Below are positions 44,169 to 52,602 of a stretch of 64,000 bases of DNA, piece by piece. How positions within the stretch are numbered: position 1 is the first letter of the stretch; every line of letters begins with the position of its first letter. Origin of the DNA: Mycobacteriales bacterium (GTDB lineage Bacteria; Actinomycetota; Actinomycetes; Mycobacteriales; CADCTP01); contig DASYKU010000122.1 of the NCBI GenBank assembly GCA_035995165.1, positions 24,394-88,393 on the forward strand. Direction: 5' to 3'. A program made the translations under genes and the position numbers. The notes under the pieces are model-generated. The model did not search any database. It was not told the origin of the DNA and saw only the letters and a program-made list of their open reading frames with translations.

Positions 44169-45392
44169 GTGTACGGGACGGGCTTTCGCCGGCTCTGGGC
44201 CGCGAACGCCGTCTCGAACGTCGGCGACGGCGTCACCCTCGCCGCCGGACCGCTGCTGGTCGCCTCGCTGACGGACAACCCGGCGCTGATCTCGGGCGCG
44301 GTGTTCGCCCAGCAGCTGCCGTGGCTGCTGTTCTCCCTGATCTCCGGCGCGTACGTCGACCGGCTCGACCGGCGCGTCCTGATCGCTGTCGTGAACGTCG
44401 TCCGCGCGGTGGTGCTCGGCGGGCTGGCGCTCGCGGTCGGCACCGGCATGATCACCGTCGGCCTCATCTACGTCGCGTTCTTCCTGCTCGGCACCGGTGA
44501 GACGCTGGCCGACAACGCCGCGGTCGCGCTGGTGCCGGCGATCGTGCCGGCCGCGCGGCTGCCCGGCGCGAACGCCCGCCTGCTCGGCAGCCAGATCGTC
44601 GGCAACCAGCTGCTCGGGCCGCCGCTGGGCGCCTGGCTGTTCGTGGTCGCGGCGGCGATCCCGTTCGGGCTGAACGCGGTGAGCTTCGTGCTGGCCGGCG
44701 CGCTGATCGCGACGCTGCCGCTGGCCGCGGGCCGGCCGCCGGAGCGGGACCCGAAGAACCTGCGGGTCGAGATCGCCGAGGGCGTCCGCTGGCTGTTCCG
44801 GCACCGCGTGCTGCGGATGCTGGCGCTGTCGCTGGCCCTGATGAACATCACGTTCTTCGGCGCGTTCTCGATCCTGGTGCTCTGGTCGCGGGAGCGGCTC
44901 GGCTTCGGCGAGCTCGGCTACGGGCTGCTGCTGACCTGCAGCGCGGTCGGCGGGCTGATCGGCTCGGCGACCGCCGGCCGGCTGGAACGCCGGTTCGGCG
45001 CGTCCACGCTGCTGCGGATCGGGCTGCTCATCGAGACCACCATGCATCTCGTGCTGGCCCTGACCCGGACGCCCTGGGTCGGCTGCCTGATGATCGGCAT
45101 CTTCGGCGTGCACGCGGTGATCTGGGGCGCCGTGACGATCGCGATCCGGCAGCGGGTGGTGCCGGATCATCTCCGTGGCCGGGTCAACAGCGTCAACTAC
45201 CTCTTCAGCGTCGGCGGGTCCGCGCTCGGCGCGCTGCAGGGCGGGTTCGTGGCCCGGGCGTTCGGGATCACAGCACCGTTCTGGCTGGCGCTCGGGGTGA
45301 TGGTCGTCTTCACGGCCGCGGCCTGGCGGCTGTTCTCCCACTCGGCGCTGGACGCGGAACGACACCGGGTCCTGGAGGAGTCGGTAACGTGA
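44169..45392 (+). CDS. MFS exporter (EntS/MFS_3-like)
   Basis: A 407-residue transporter with about 12 helices. It opens FRRLWAANAVSNVGDGV and has loop motifs SGAYVDRLDRRVL (about 60-73) and DHLRGRVNSVNYLF (about 338-351). This group includes siderophore and macrolide exporters. GAGAGGGA precedes GTG 44169. Its position after Mrp and MhuD-like genes suggests a link to iron or haem handling, but this is only context. Confidence 0.85.
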   Translation: MYGTGFRRLWAANAVSNVGDGVTLAAGPLLVASLTDNPALISGAVFAQQLPWLLFSLISGAYVDRLDRRVLIAVVNVVRAVVLGGLALAVGTGMITVGLIYVAFFLLGTGETLADNAAVALVPAIVPAARLPGANARLLGSQIVGNQLLGPPLGAWLFVVAAAIPFGLNAVSFVLAGALIATLPLAAGRPPERDPKNLRVEIAEGVRWLFRHRVLRMLALSLALMNITFFGAFSILVLWSRERLGFGELGYGLLLTCSAVGGLIGSATAGRLERRFGASTLLRIGLLIETTMHLVLALTRTPWVGCLMIGIFGVHAVIWGAVTIAIRQRVVPDHLRGRVNSVNYLFSVGGSALGALQGGFVARAFGITAPFWLALGVMVVFTAAAWRLFSHSALDAERHRVLEESVT

Positions 45393-45417
45393 GTGTTACG
45401 GTAGCCGTCCTGTTACC
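45383..45417. promoter_or_regulatory. GTTAC repeats around a -10: candidate ArsR operator
   Basis: GGTAAC (45383-45388), GTTACG (45395-45400) and GTTACC (45412-45417). The first two form an inverted repeat. TACGGT (45397-45402) is the likely -10 for the SRPBCC-ArsR-AHSA1 unit and lies inside the repeats. Confidence 0.45.
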
Positions 45418-45432
45418 GCACCTGGGGGACCG

Positions 45433-45852
45433 ATGAAGTCGTACGAGGCGACGTCCGTGATCGACGCCCCGCCGGAGCGGGTCTGGGCCGTGCTGGTCGA
45501 CGCCGGTGCCTACCCGACCTGGGATTCCGGCGTCGACAAGGTCGACGGGCGGATCGCGCCGGGGGAGAAGATCACGGTGCACGCCGCCGTCAGCCCCGGT
45601 CGCGCGTTCCCGGTGAAGGTCACGGACTTCCGGTCCGACAGCGGGATGACGTGGACCGGCGGGATGCCGCTCGGCCTGTTCCGAGGCGTACGGACGTTCA
45701 CGCTGACGCCGCGCGGGGACGCGACCGAGTTCCGGGTGCGCGAGGAGTACACCGGGCCGTTGCTGCCGCTGATCTGGCGCTCGATGCCGAATCTCGCGCC
45801 GTCCTTCGAGCAGTTCGCGACCGGGCTGAAGCAGCGGGTGGAGAAGGGCTGA
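45433..45852 (+). CDS. SRPBCC family protein
   Basis: A 139-residue START/Bet v1-like domain: YEATSVIDAPPERVWAVLVDAGAYPTWDSGV start, beta-strands ending with a long C-terminal helix (MPNLAPSFEQFATGLKQRVE). Such proteins bind hydrophobic ligands. GGGGGA precedes ATG 45433. It is followed by an ArsR regulator after 3 bp and by an AHSA1-type SRPBCC, so the three genes form an operon. Confidence 0.87.
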   Translation: MKSYEATSVIDAPPERVWAVLVDAGAYPTWDSGVDKVDGRIAPGEKITVHAAVSPGRAFPVKVTDFRSDSGMTWTGGMPLGLFRGVRTFTLTPRGDATEFRVREEYTGPLLPLIWRSMPNLAPSFEQFATGLKQRVEKG

Positions 45853-45855
45853 GAC

Positions 45856-46179
45856 GTGGGTGGGCTGGCCGGGGAGGCGTTCGGGTCGCTGGGCGATCCG
45901 CAGCGGCGCGCGATCGTCGAGCTGTTGCGCGCCGGCGAGCGCTCGGTCCGGGAGATCGCCGACGAGTTGCCGATCAGCCGGCCCGCGGTCTCCCGGCACC
46001 TGAAGCTGCTCAAGGACGCCGGTCTGGTCACCGAGGAGGCTCGGGGGACCCGGCGCATCTACCGGCTGCACGACGAAGGTGTCGCGGCGGTGCAGGCGTA
46101 CCTGGTCCAGGTCTGGGGTGATGCGGCGGCGCGATTCACCCTGGCGGCCGAGAACCTGCGGCCGGAGGAGGACCGGTGA
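45856..46179 (+). CDS. ArsR family transcriptional regulator
   Basis: A 107-residue winged helix: GDPQRRAIVELLRAGERSVREIADELPISRPAVSRHLKLLKDAGLV, then wing RGTRRIYRL. No Cys is present, so it is not a classical metal sensor; it belongs to the ArsR group paired with AHSA1 genes. It overlaps the downstream SRPBCC gene by 4 bp. Probably autoregulatory through the GTTAC repeats at 45383. Confidence 0.9.
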   Translation: MGGLAGEAFGSLGDPQRRAIVELLRAGERSVREIADELPISRPAVSRHLKLLKDAGLVTEEARGTRRIYRLHDEGVAAVQAYLVQVWGDAAARFTLAAENLRPEEDR

Positions 46180-46616
46180 TCGAGCCGCTGCGGCTCGCGT
46201 TCGAGGTGGACTGCGCGCCGGCGCACGCGTTCGACGTCTGGACCCGGCAGATCTCGCGCTGGTGGCCGGCCGACCACACCGCGACCGGCGTACCGGGCTC
46301 CCGGGTCGTGCTCGAGGGCCGTCCCGGCGGGCGGATCTTCGAGCGCACCCCGGCCGGCGAGGAGGTCGACTGGGGCGAGGTCAGCGCCTGGGAGCCGCCG
46401 GACCGGCTGGTCTACTGGTGGCACCTGCGCCGGGATCGCGCCGACGCGACCGAGGTCGAGATCGCGTTCCGGCCCCGCGCGGGCGGCACGCTGGTGGAGA
46501 TCGAGCACCGCGGCTGGGACAGTCTCGGCGCCGCCGGACCGGACTGGCGGGCGCGCAACCAGGGCGGCTGGGCCGGCCTGATCCCGCACTACCTGTCCGC
46601 TACCGCAACGCCCTGA
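46176..46616 (+). CDS. AHSA1-type SRPBCC protein
   Basis: A 146-residue activator-of-Hsp90-homologue-1-like domain: LRLAFEVDCAPAHAFDVWT, WWPADHTATG, GRIFERTPAGEEVDWGEV and the C-terminal RNQGGWAGLIPHY. The GTG start overlaps the ArsR stop (GTGA). Its 3' end overlaps the convergent gene at 46600 by 17 bp. Confidence 0.87.
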   Translation: MIEPLRLAFEVDCAPAHAFDVWTRQISRWWPADHTATGVPGSRVVLEGRPGGRIFERTPAGEEVDWGEVSAWEPPDRLVYWWHLRRDRADATEVEIAFRPRAGGTLVEIEHRGWDSLGAAGPDWRARNQGGWAGLIPHYLSATATP

Positions 46617-47025
46617 GCTGGTCAGCGTGCGCCGGCAGGTGGAACGACGCCTGAATCCCGAGCAGCACGCCCCACGGCATCGGCCGATCGACGGCGATCT
46701 CGGTCCCGTCCTGGATGAGGATCGGGACGACGGTCGCGGCCTGCTCCTCGGTCAGCCGATCCATCAGGTCGCAGAGCCGCGCCCCGCTGGCCCGCAACGC
46801 CTCGACCGTCCCCGGCTCGGGGTCCAGCGACGGCCGGTTGTCGAAGCTCGCCGGCCGCCCGGCCAGGACGGCCTCGGTCGTCGACGCCAGCAGCCCGTCG
46901 TTGAGCGTGAGGTGGGCGACGATCCGTCCGGCGTCCCACTCGCCCGGCGGTGGCGGTCCGAACCCGCCCGCCGCCGCCTCCACCGCGACGCTCTCGTACG
47001 CCTTACGCAGTTCGGTCGTGTCCAC
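46600..47025 (-). CDS. DinB/maleylpyruvate-isomerase-type four-helix protein
   Basis: A 141-residue helical protein with GEWDAGRIVAHLTLNDGLLA, LDPEPGTVEALRASGARLCDLMDRL and C-terminal GIQASFHLPAHADQLRAL. The three His at helix positions would form the metal site of the DinB/MDMPI superfamily, often mycothiol-dependent thiol transferases. GGAGG precedes GTG 47025. The substrate is unknown. Confidence 0.75.
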   Translation of the reverse strand: MDTTELRKAYESVAVEAAAGGFGPPPPGEWDAGRIVAHLTLNDGLLASTTEAVLAGRPASFDNRPSLDPEPGTVEALRASGARLCDLMDRLTEEQAATVVPILIQDGTEIAVDRPMPWGVLLGIQASFHLPAHADQLRALR

Positions 47026-47042
47026 CGGCGCCTCCGTGGGTG

Positions 47043-47864
47043 TCAGGCCGGCCAGCGTACGACGACCAGGGCCTGGTCGTCGTACGGCTTGGAGCGCGGC
47101 CAGGTCCGCCCGTCCGGGTCCGCCCGCTCCGGCTCGCGGACGGCGTCGAGCAACGCCTCCGGGCCGTACGTGTCGACCAGGGCGAGCGCGGCCGTCCAGT
47201 CCGGGACCGCGCGGCCGATGCCGCGGGAGACGCCGTCGCTGGCGAGGACCGCGGTGTGCACCTCGGCCCGGGGCCAGCGCCGGGTCAGCGCCTGCCCGGC
47301 CGCGGCGGGCGTCGCCTCGGCGATCCAGTACCCGTCGGGCCGGTTGCGGTGCCGCCGCTGCTCGCCGACCAGTCGGCGGAGCAGGTCCTTGTGCCCGTCG
47401 TCGTACCCACCACCGGCCGCGAGACGGTCGTGATAGGCGACCCGCTGCCGCGGCGCCACCGTCGCGAGCCGTTCGTCGACCACCACCTCCGGCCCCGGGT
47501 ACAGCACCAGCGGGCTGTCGCCCAGCACCAGACCGTCCACATGCGACTCGTCCCAGCGCAGCAGCGTGACCGTGCTGGACGGCGAGCTGCCGGGCTCCAG
47601 CCGGTACGCGCTGGCGACCGCGGCGATCGCGTCCGCGAGCACGGTGGTGAGGTCGAGCCGCCGGTCCGGCAGGCGGTCGGTGAGCTCCCGCGCGAGCTGG
47701 TCGGCGTACCAGCCGCCGTCGCGCTGCCCCGGATCCGGCGCCGACGCACCGTCCAGCACGGCCACCGCGTCCTCCAGCAGCACCGTGCGGTCCTGGGTCG
47801 ACGCCTGTCCCGCCGCCCGTTCGGCGACGCGGACCTGCGCTAGTCGTGCCTGCGGGCCGGACAC
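47043..47864 (-). CDS. PP2C-like phosphatase-domain protein
   Basis: A 273-residue protein with PP2C-family landmarks in order: AVAVLDGAS (metal-binding Asp, about 35-43), STVTLLRW, VLGDSPLVL, VLASDGVSRG (about 210) and C-terminal KPYDDQALVVVRW (metal-binding Asp pair). All acidic metal ligands appear kept, so it may be an active Ser/Thr phosphatase. GTG 47864 overlaps the end of the HTH gene by 25 bp. It pairs with that regulator; see findings. Confidence 0.75.
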   Translation of the reverse strand: MSGPQARLAQVRVAERAAGQASTQDRTVLLEDAVAVLDGASAPDPGQRDGGWYADQLARELTDRLPDRRLDLTTVLADAIAAVASAYRLEPGSSPSSTVTLLRWDESHVDGLVLGDSPLVLYPGPEVVVDERLATVAPRQRVAYHDRLAAGGGYDDGHKDLLRRLVGEQRRHRNRPDGYWIAEATPAAAGQALTRRWPRAEVHTAVLASDGVSRGIGRAVPDWTAALALVDTYGPEALLDAVREPERADPDGRTWPRSKPYDDQALVVVRWPA

Positions 47865-48667
47865 AGCGCCTGGCTCTCCAGCACCCGCTCGCCGTCGTGC
47901 CGGCTCGCGGTGACCATCGAGAACATCCCGTCGCCGACCGTGCGATAGAGCTCGGCCGCGTGGCCGACGAGGTAGTCGACGGCGCCGACGGAGCCGAGCG
48001 CGTGCACGCCGGCGATCAGCAGCATCGTCCCGCCGGCCACCGGAACCCGGCCCACGTAGGCGATGTCGCGGTCCCGCTGGCCGTCGTCCAGCGGCGAGAC
48101 GTAGCGGGTGCCGTCGGTCCGGTCGGTGATCACCCAGCGCCCGTCGGGCTCGGGCCGGAAGTCCAGCAGCGGGTCGTAGGCCAGCGCGGTCGCGCTGACC
48201 GGGGAGGACTTGGGCCCGCAGATCGCGACCACGTCGCCGCGCGGCGTCCAGACCCCGTCGATCGGGATCCGCTCCTGCTCGACGGTCAGCAGCAGCTCCC
48301 GCAGGTACCGCACCAGGCCGTCGAACGCGAGCACGTCCTCGGACGCGATCACGGGCAGTGATCGACTTCCGCCGGGCCGCAGCGGCAGCGCGACGGTCAC
48401 CGGACCGACTCCGAAGAGTGCCCGTTCGGCCGGCGGAGCGGACTGCGTGATCTGCCCGATCCGCCCTTTGGACAGCCCGAACTCCGCCGCCACGGCCGAG
48501 TAGCTGAGGCCCTCGTCCTGCAGCTGCCGCATGCATTCGCGGCGCAGCCGGGCGAGTTCCGTCATGCGCTGCTGGTAGATCGACAACAGCTCGGTCGCAC
48601 GCCGACCCTGGCGACGGGGATCTCCGTCCCGGCGTACCGAATCGAACTCGTCGTCGGCGTACGACAC
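47840..48667 (-). CDS. Sigma-like HTH regulator with an unassigned C-terminal domain
   Basis: A 275-residue protein. Residues about 28-75 are helical, with a sigma region 4-like helix-turn-helix (GLSYSAVAAEFGLSKGRIGQI). The C-terminal 190 residues form a separate alpha/beta domain containing VVAICGPKSSPVSATALAYDP, GRWVITDRTDG, DIAYVGRVPVAGG and IAGVHALGSVGAVDYL. I do not recognise this domain; it looks like a ligand-sensing or nucleotide-like fold. GTG 48667 is chosen since TAAACT lies 6 nt upstream; GTG 48673 is the alternative. Confidence 0.72.
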   Translation of the reverse strand: MSYADDEFDSVRRDGDPRRQGRRATELLSIYQQRMTELARLRRECMRQLQDEGLSYSAVAAEFGLSKGRIGQITQSAPPAERALFGVGPVTVALPLRPGGSRSLPVIASEDVLAFDGLVRYLRELLLTVEQERIPIDGVWTPRGDVVAICGPKSSPVSATALAYDPLLDFRPEPDGRWVITDRTDGTRYVSPLDDGQRDRDIAYVGRVPVAGGTMLLIAGVHALGSVGAVDYLVGHAAELYRTVGDGMFSMVTASRHDGERVLESQALCPARRHD

Positions 48668-48673
48668 GTTCAC

Positions 48674-48679
48674 AGTTTA
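48674..48679 (-). promoter_or_regulatory. -10 hexamer of HTH/PP2C operon
   Basis: TAAACT on the minus strand, 6 nt from GTG 48667; leaderless. Confidence 0.55.
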
Positions 48680-48785
48680 GGGGTCTTGACGGTGAGGGGA
48701 AGAAGTTCTTACTCTCTGTGTATCCCTCAACGACATCGGTGCCTGATCCGAGACTGCTGTCGAGCCCTCTGGACGAGGATTGCCG

Positions 48786-48992
48786 ATGACCGATGGTGAC
48801 GATGCTGGCGCGCTGTCGGCGTACCAGCCCGGAGAGCCGGTGTGGGTCTTCGTACTCGGCACCTGGCAGCCGGCGGTGGTAGTGGGCACGGTCGAGGCCG
48901 GGCACGTCCTGGCCCGCTACCGCCGCCTCGACGGGGAACTGGCCGAGCGGGCCTTCCCCCAGTCCTCGGTGGTGGAGTCCGGGGCACTCTGA
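48786..48992 (+). CDS. Small SH3/KOW-like hypothetical protein
   Basis: A 68-residue protein with a compact beta pattern (GEPVWVFVLGTWQPAVVVG, VLARYRRLDG) like a small SH3/Tudor-type barrel. GAGGA lies 8 nt before ATG 48786. It is divergent from the HTH/PP2C pair, about 120 bp away, and may be a target of that regulator. No known family assigned. Confidence 0.6.
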   Translation: MTDGDDAGALSAYQPGEPVWVFVLGTWQPAVVVGTVEAGHVLARYRRLDGELAERAFPQSSVVESGAL

Positions 48993-49050
48993 CGGCCGTG
49001 ACCCCGCCGTCCGCGTTTCCCGCCTGCGCCGACGTCCACGACTCTCCTTG

Positions 49051-49803
49051 TCAGCTGGGAAACGGCGTGCCGGTGAGGTCGGCGCAGTAGTCCAGGAGCG
49101 CGTCCTGATACCTGGCGTCGTGCGCTTCCGCCGGCGCCGGCTGCGGTCGTCGGTGGTAGAAGAGCTCGCCGGTCACCCGCGTCGCCGGGTCGTCGCCGGC
49201 CGCGAGCCAGGCCTGGGTGACCGGGCCCTGAGCCAGGTCGTCGGGCGCGCCGGGGCCGCCCATCCTGGTGGCGACCCAGCCCGGCTCGACGGCGTTGGAG
49301 CGCACGCCGGGCCAGCGGCGGGCGATGCCGAAGGCGAGCAGGAGGTCGTACAGCTTGCTGTCGGAGTAGGCCTGGGCGCCGTTCCACCGCCGGTCCGTCC
49401 ACTGTGGATCGTCGAGGCCGGGGTCGCCGCCGCGGGCCATCCCGGAGCTGAGGTAGACGAGCCGGTCGGGCCGTTGCATCAGCGCGGTCAGCAGGTACGG
49501 CGCGAGCACGTTGATCGCGAACACGTGCTCGAGCCCGTCGGCGGTCGTGGTCCGCGGCTCCCGGTAACCGACGCCGGCATTGTGGATGACCGCGTCGTAG
49601 CGGCCCTTCTCGTTGGCCTGCGCGGCGACGGCTCGCATGCCCGCGATCGTCGAGAGGTCGCCGACGACGACGTCCGTGGTCAGCGCGGCGGCTCGTTCGG
49701 GGGAGCGCGCGTGCACCGTGACCGCGTGCCCGTCCGCGGCGAGGAGGCGCCCGGCCATGAGGCCGAGGCCGGCGGTGGATCCGGTGATGAGGACGCGTGT
49801 CAT
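49051..49803 (-). CDS. SDR family oxidoreductase (retinol dehydrogenase-like)
   Basis: A 250-residue SDR: TGSTAGLG (7-14), NAGVGYRE near 92, YLSSGM for catalytic Ser, and AYSDSK (Tyr-Lys) near 163-168. The C-terminus AHDARYQDALLDYCADL is longer than in FabG. It is divergent from the DDAH gene. ATG 49803 is the first Met before the Rossmann motif. Confidence 0.87.
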   Translation of the reverse strand: MTRVLITGSTAGLGLMAGRLLAADGHAVTVHARSPERAAALTTDVVVGDLSTIAGMRAVAAQANEKGRYDAVIHNAGVGYREPRTTTADGLEHVFAINVLAPYLLTALMQRPDRLVYLSSGMARGGDPGLDDPQWTDRRWNGAQAYSDSKLYDLLLAFGIARRWPGVRSNAVEPGWVATRMGGPGAPDDLAQGPVTQAWLAAGDDPATRVTGELFYHRRPQPAPAEAHDARYQDALLDYCADLTGTPFPS

Positions 49804-49860
49804 GCGTCCACCCTGCGCGTCGCTCCTGGGCGTCGCGGCTCCGGGGTCCGGCGCCGTGGA

Positions 49861-49866
49861 TACGGT
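49861..49866 (+). promoter_or_regulatory. -10 hexamer of DDAH gene
   Basis: TACGGT, 7 bases, GTG 49874; suggests a leaderless start there rather than at GTG 49856 or 49865. Confidence 0.45.
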
Positions 49867-49873
49867 GACGCCC

Positions 49874-50659
49874 GTGCCCGTCAGCCCTCGCGTCCTGGTC
49901 CGCCGGCCGTCGCCACGTCTGGCTGCCGGTGAGCTGACCAACCTCACCCACTCGCCGGTCGACACCGACCTGGCCCGGCGGCAGTGGGAGGGGTACGTCG
50001 CGGTGTTCGCTGCGCGCGGCTGGGCGGTCACCGAGATCGAGCCGGCCGACGAGCACCCCGACGGCGTCTTCGTCGAGGACACCGCCGTGGTGTTCGACGA
50101 CCTGGTCGTGCTGACCCGGCCCGGGGCAGCGTCTCGGCGCGGCGAGGTCGCGTCCACGGCCCGCGCCCTCGACGGCTCGGGCTTGTCGGTCGCCCGCATC
50201 GCCGCCGGCACCCTCGACGGCGGGGACGTGCTGAAGATCGGCCGTACCGTCTACGTCGGTCGGGGAACGAGGACGAACGCCGAGGGCATCCGCGGGCTCG
50301 CCGCCCTGCTCGAGCCGCGTGGCTGGACGGTCGTGCCGGTGCCCGTGACGAGAGTGCTGCACCTCAAGTCGGCGGTCACGGCGCTGCCCGACGGCACGGT
50401 GCTCGCCTTCGCCCCGACCCTCGACACCCCGCATCCGTACCCGCGGCTGCTGGACGTGCCCGAGGAACATGGCACCGCTGTGGTCGACCTCGGGGACGGC
50501 GCCGTGGTCATGTCCGCGGCCGCTCCCCGCACGGCCGCGCTGCTGCGCGAGCGCGACCTCGACGTGCTGCCGGTGCCGATCACCGAATTCGAGAAGCTGG
50601 AGGGCTGCGTCACGTGCCTGTCCGTGCGCGTGCGCCCGCCGCTCGTGGCCGGCAGGTAA
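49874..50659 (+). CDS. Dimethylarginine dimethylaminohydrolase-like protein
   Basis: A 261-residue guanidino-group hydrolase fold (pentein). Substrate/catalytic motifs: DGVFVEDTAVVF (about 58-69), LDGGDVLKIG (about 115-124), catalytic His in VLHLKSAVT (about 159-167) and catalytic Cys in LEGCVTCLSVR near the C-terminus. This matches DDAH, which releases citrulline from methylated arginines. A related arginine-modifying role is possible. Confidence 0.87.
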   Translation: MPVSPRVLVRRPSPRLAAGELTNLTHSPVDTDLARRQWEGYVAVFAARGWAVTEIEPADEHPDGVFVEDTAVVFDDLVVLTRPGAASRRGEVASTARALDGSGLSVARIAAGTLDGGDVLKIGRTVYVGRGTRTNAEGIRGLAALLEPRGWTVVPVPVTRVLHLKSAVTALPDGTVLAFAPTLDTPHPYPRLLDVPEEHGTAVVDLGDGAVVMSAAAPRTAALLRERDLDVLPVPITEFEKLEGCVTCLSVRVRPPLVAGR

Positions 50660-50728
50660 TGGGCTCACTCAGTCGGCCGCACCCATTCTCGGTCGAGAGT
50701 TCGCGACTGTCGCCTTGTCGGAAAGGGC

Positions 50729-50812
50729 GGAGGATAAGGGATTCGAACCCTTGAGGGGTCTCCCCCAACACGCTTTCCAAGCGTGCGCCCTAGGCCACTA
50801 GGCGAATCCTCC
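50729..50812 (-). tRNA. tRNA-Ser(GGA)
   Basis: Acceptor GGAGGAT pairs with ATCCTCC, discriminator G, CCA not encoded. Anticodon loop TTGGAAA gives GGA (reads UCC/UCU). A long variable arm (GGGGGAGACCCC type) marks class II. TAGACT (50820-50825, minus strand) is 7 nt upstream of the mature 5' end. Confidence 0.92.
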
Positions 50813-50854
50813 GCCGGGCAGTCTACCGGGCGGCGACGGGGGCGCTGGGGCGGG

Positions 50855-50860
50855 TACTGT
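50855..50860 (+). promoter_or_regulatory. -10 hexamer of SRP RNA
   Basis: TACTGT, 6 nt before the predicted RNA 5' end near 50867. Confidence 0.5.
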
Positions 50861-50865
50861 GTCCC

Positions 50866-50956
50866 GAGACCCCTCGTGCGGCGTCCACCTCGTGAACCTC
50901 CCCAGGGCCGGAAGGCAGCAAGGATAAGCGAGCTCTGACGGGTGTGCGGGGGGTCC
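50866..50956 (+). ncRNA. ffs: Signal recognition particle RNA (4.5S type)
   Basis: Contains the conserved domain IV GGGCCGGAAGGCAGCAAGG with its GGAA tetraloop, flanked by long complementary ends (GACCCCTCGTGCGG-type 5' arm against GTGTGCGGGGGGTCCC). Position between tRNA-Ser and dnaX is the usual actinobacterial synteny. It guides membrane-protein targeting with Ffh. Ends estimated from pairing. Confidence 0.88.
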
Positions 50957-51216
50957 CTTCATGTACGGAACCCGCAGGTCAGCGGGTTTCTCCGTGGTGC
51001 GGAGGCCGCGTCAATGACGCGGAGGCCGGCAGGGTCGGCGGTTCCCGCGGCGCCGGGGCCATGCCGGGTGTGGAGGTCCCTGAGCCCGCTACGGCAGCGG
51101 TCTCGCCGGACGCGAGGTGACCCACCGGTTCCCCTGCGACGGATTCCATCGGCAGAGGTCCCGCGCCACCAGGTCAGCGGTCCGCCGGCGGACAGCGGGC
51201 AGCCGGGCGCCGGTGG
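50957..51216. other. Spacer between SRP RNA and membrane protein gene
   Basis: About 260 bp with no convincing gene, repeat or RNA structure. Confidence 0.4.
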
Positions 51217-52524
51217 TCAGTGGCGGTCGGGGAGTTCGACGGTGCGGTCGGTGGGCGAGGCAGCGGGGAGAGGCTCGTCGTCCCGAGCCGGGGAGGGCTC
51301 GGGGGCGGTCCATTGCGGGACCAGGCGGGAGAGCTGGGGGCTGGTGGCGCCGAGGGACTCGAAGCCGGGGCGGACCCGGCGGAGGTACTCGTCGGGGTCC
51401 GCGGTCTCGGTCATGATCTCGGCGGCGGCCAGGACGGCCGGGTCGAGGGCGGCGGGGTCGATCGTGACCAGCGCGTACGCCCAGCGGAGGGTGAGTTCGC
51501 TCAGCAACAGCGGACCGGCGGCGTTCGCGCGGGCGCGGCGGAGGGCGCCTTCCCAGGTGTCCGGGCGGACCGGTTCGACGGCGACGGCGTCCGGCAGCGG
51601 GTCCGTGCGCGGGTCACCCAGGGGACGCGGTGGCAGGGCGGCTGCGTCCAGGGCCCAGCGGGCGGCGGACTCGCGGGCCGGCGGGTCGTCGCGGAGCTCG
51701 GCGCAGGCGGCCAGAGCCGACAGCCAGCGGGTACGGCGAGGGCCGTCGCGTTCCGCGGCGCGGCTCAGGTCGGCGACCGCGGCGGCCCAGGCGTCGTCGT
51801 CGAGCGGACCGCCGGCGACGAGGAGGGACAGCCCGCGCAGGCCGTCGGCGTACCCGTCCGGCGGGCGGACGGCGATCCCGGTCAGCTCGACCGGCACCGC
51901 GCGCGTCACCGCGGCCTGGGCGCGGGCCCGGCGGTCCAGCGCGCGGTCGAAGGTCCGGCGGCGCTGGGACGCGAGCTGGGAGGCGAGCGGATAGGACGCG
52001 GCCCGCGTACGCAGCCAATTCTTGTGCGCGCGCCGGACCCGGTCCGTCTCGCCGTCGACGGCGACCAGCGCGTCCTCCAGCCGGCGGACGTTGCCGAGCG
52101 CGGAGCGACGGGCGGCGGTCCGCAGCGCCTGCTCGAAGCGCCGGCCGTCCAGCAGCGCCAACGCGAGGATCAGCAGGGTTGCGGCGACGAGGACGGCGAC
52201 CGCGACCACGCTCAGCGGCGGCGGGGCGAGCGCGAGGGCCCAGCTGCCGAGCAGGAGCGAGCCGACGCCGAGCGCGAGGACGACGACGGCGGACGTACGC
52301 CAGCCGGAGTCGCGGCCGGAGGCGGCGACGTCGGCGTACCAGCGCAGCTCGTCCTCGAGGCGGCGACCCGGACCGGCGCCCGGCTCCAGCCGCCGGTCGC
52401 CGTCGCGCAGCTCCCGCAACGCCTCCCGGTACGCCGCGTGCGCACGGGAGGACCCCGCCGCGCCCACGACCGCGGCGGCGAGCAGCAGAGCGCCCAGCCC
52501 GACGAGCGCACCGACGATCACCAC
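51217..52524 (-). CDS. Uncharacterised membrane protein
   Basis: A 435-residue protein. There is one N-terminal helix (about 2-25), a short cytoplasmic segment with RRLEDELRWYADV, then two helices (about 72-125) and a long soluble helical region (about 130-400) with Arg/Glu-rich coiled stretches. The tail is Pro/Ser-rich. No known domain. It is divergent from dnaX. Base and codon use match the neighbourhood. Confidence 0.7.
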   Translation of the reverse strand: MVIVGALVGLGALLLAAAVVGAAGSSRAHAAYREALRELRDGDRRLEPGAGPGRRLEDELRWYADVAASGRDSGWRTSAVVVLALGVGSLLLGSWALALAPPPLSVVAVAVLVAATLLILALALLDGRRFEQALRTAARRSALGNVRRLEDALVAVDGETDRVRRAHKNWLRTRAASYPLASQLASQRRRTFDRALDRRARAQAAVTRAVPVELTGIAVRPPDGYADGLRGLSLLVAGGPLDDDAWAAAVADLSRAAERDGPRRTRWLSALAACAELRDDPPARESAARWALDAAALPPRPLGDPRTDPLPDAVAVEPVRPDTWEGALRRARANAAGPLLLSELTLRWAYALVTIDPAALDPAVLAAAEIMTETADPDEYLRRVRPGFESLGATSPQLSRLVPQWTAPEPSPARDDEPLPAASPTDRTVELPDRH

Positions 52525-52602
52525 ACCAGCGTCGCAGATCGGTCAGTCCGGGCGCTAGAACGGGTGTTCGGCTCAGGCGCGGAGGCTGTCGTACCGGAGC
52601 AC

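Noticed and set aside
50942..51994. 350-codon frame starting in the SRP RNA
   Set aside because: Starts inside a structured RNA and is antisense to the membrane protein; Ser/Arg-rich shadow composition.
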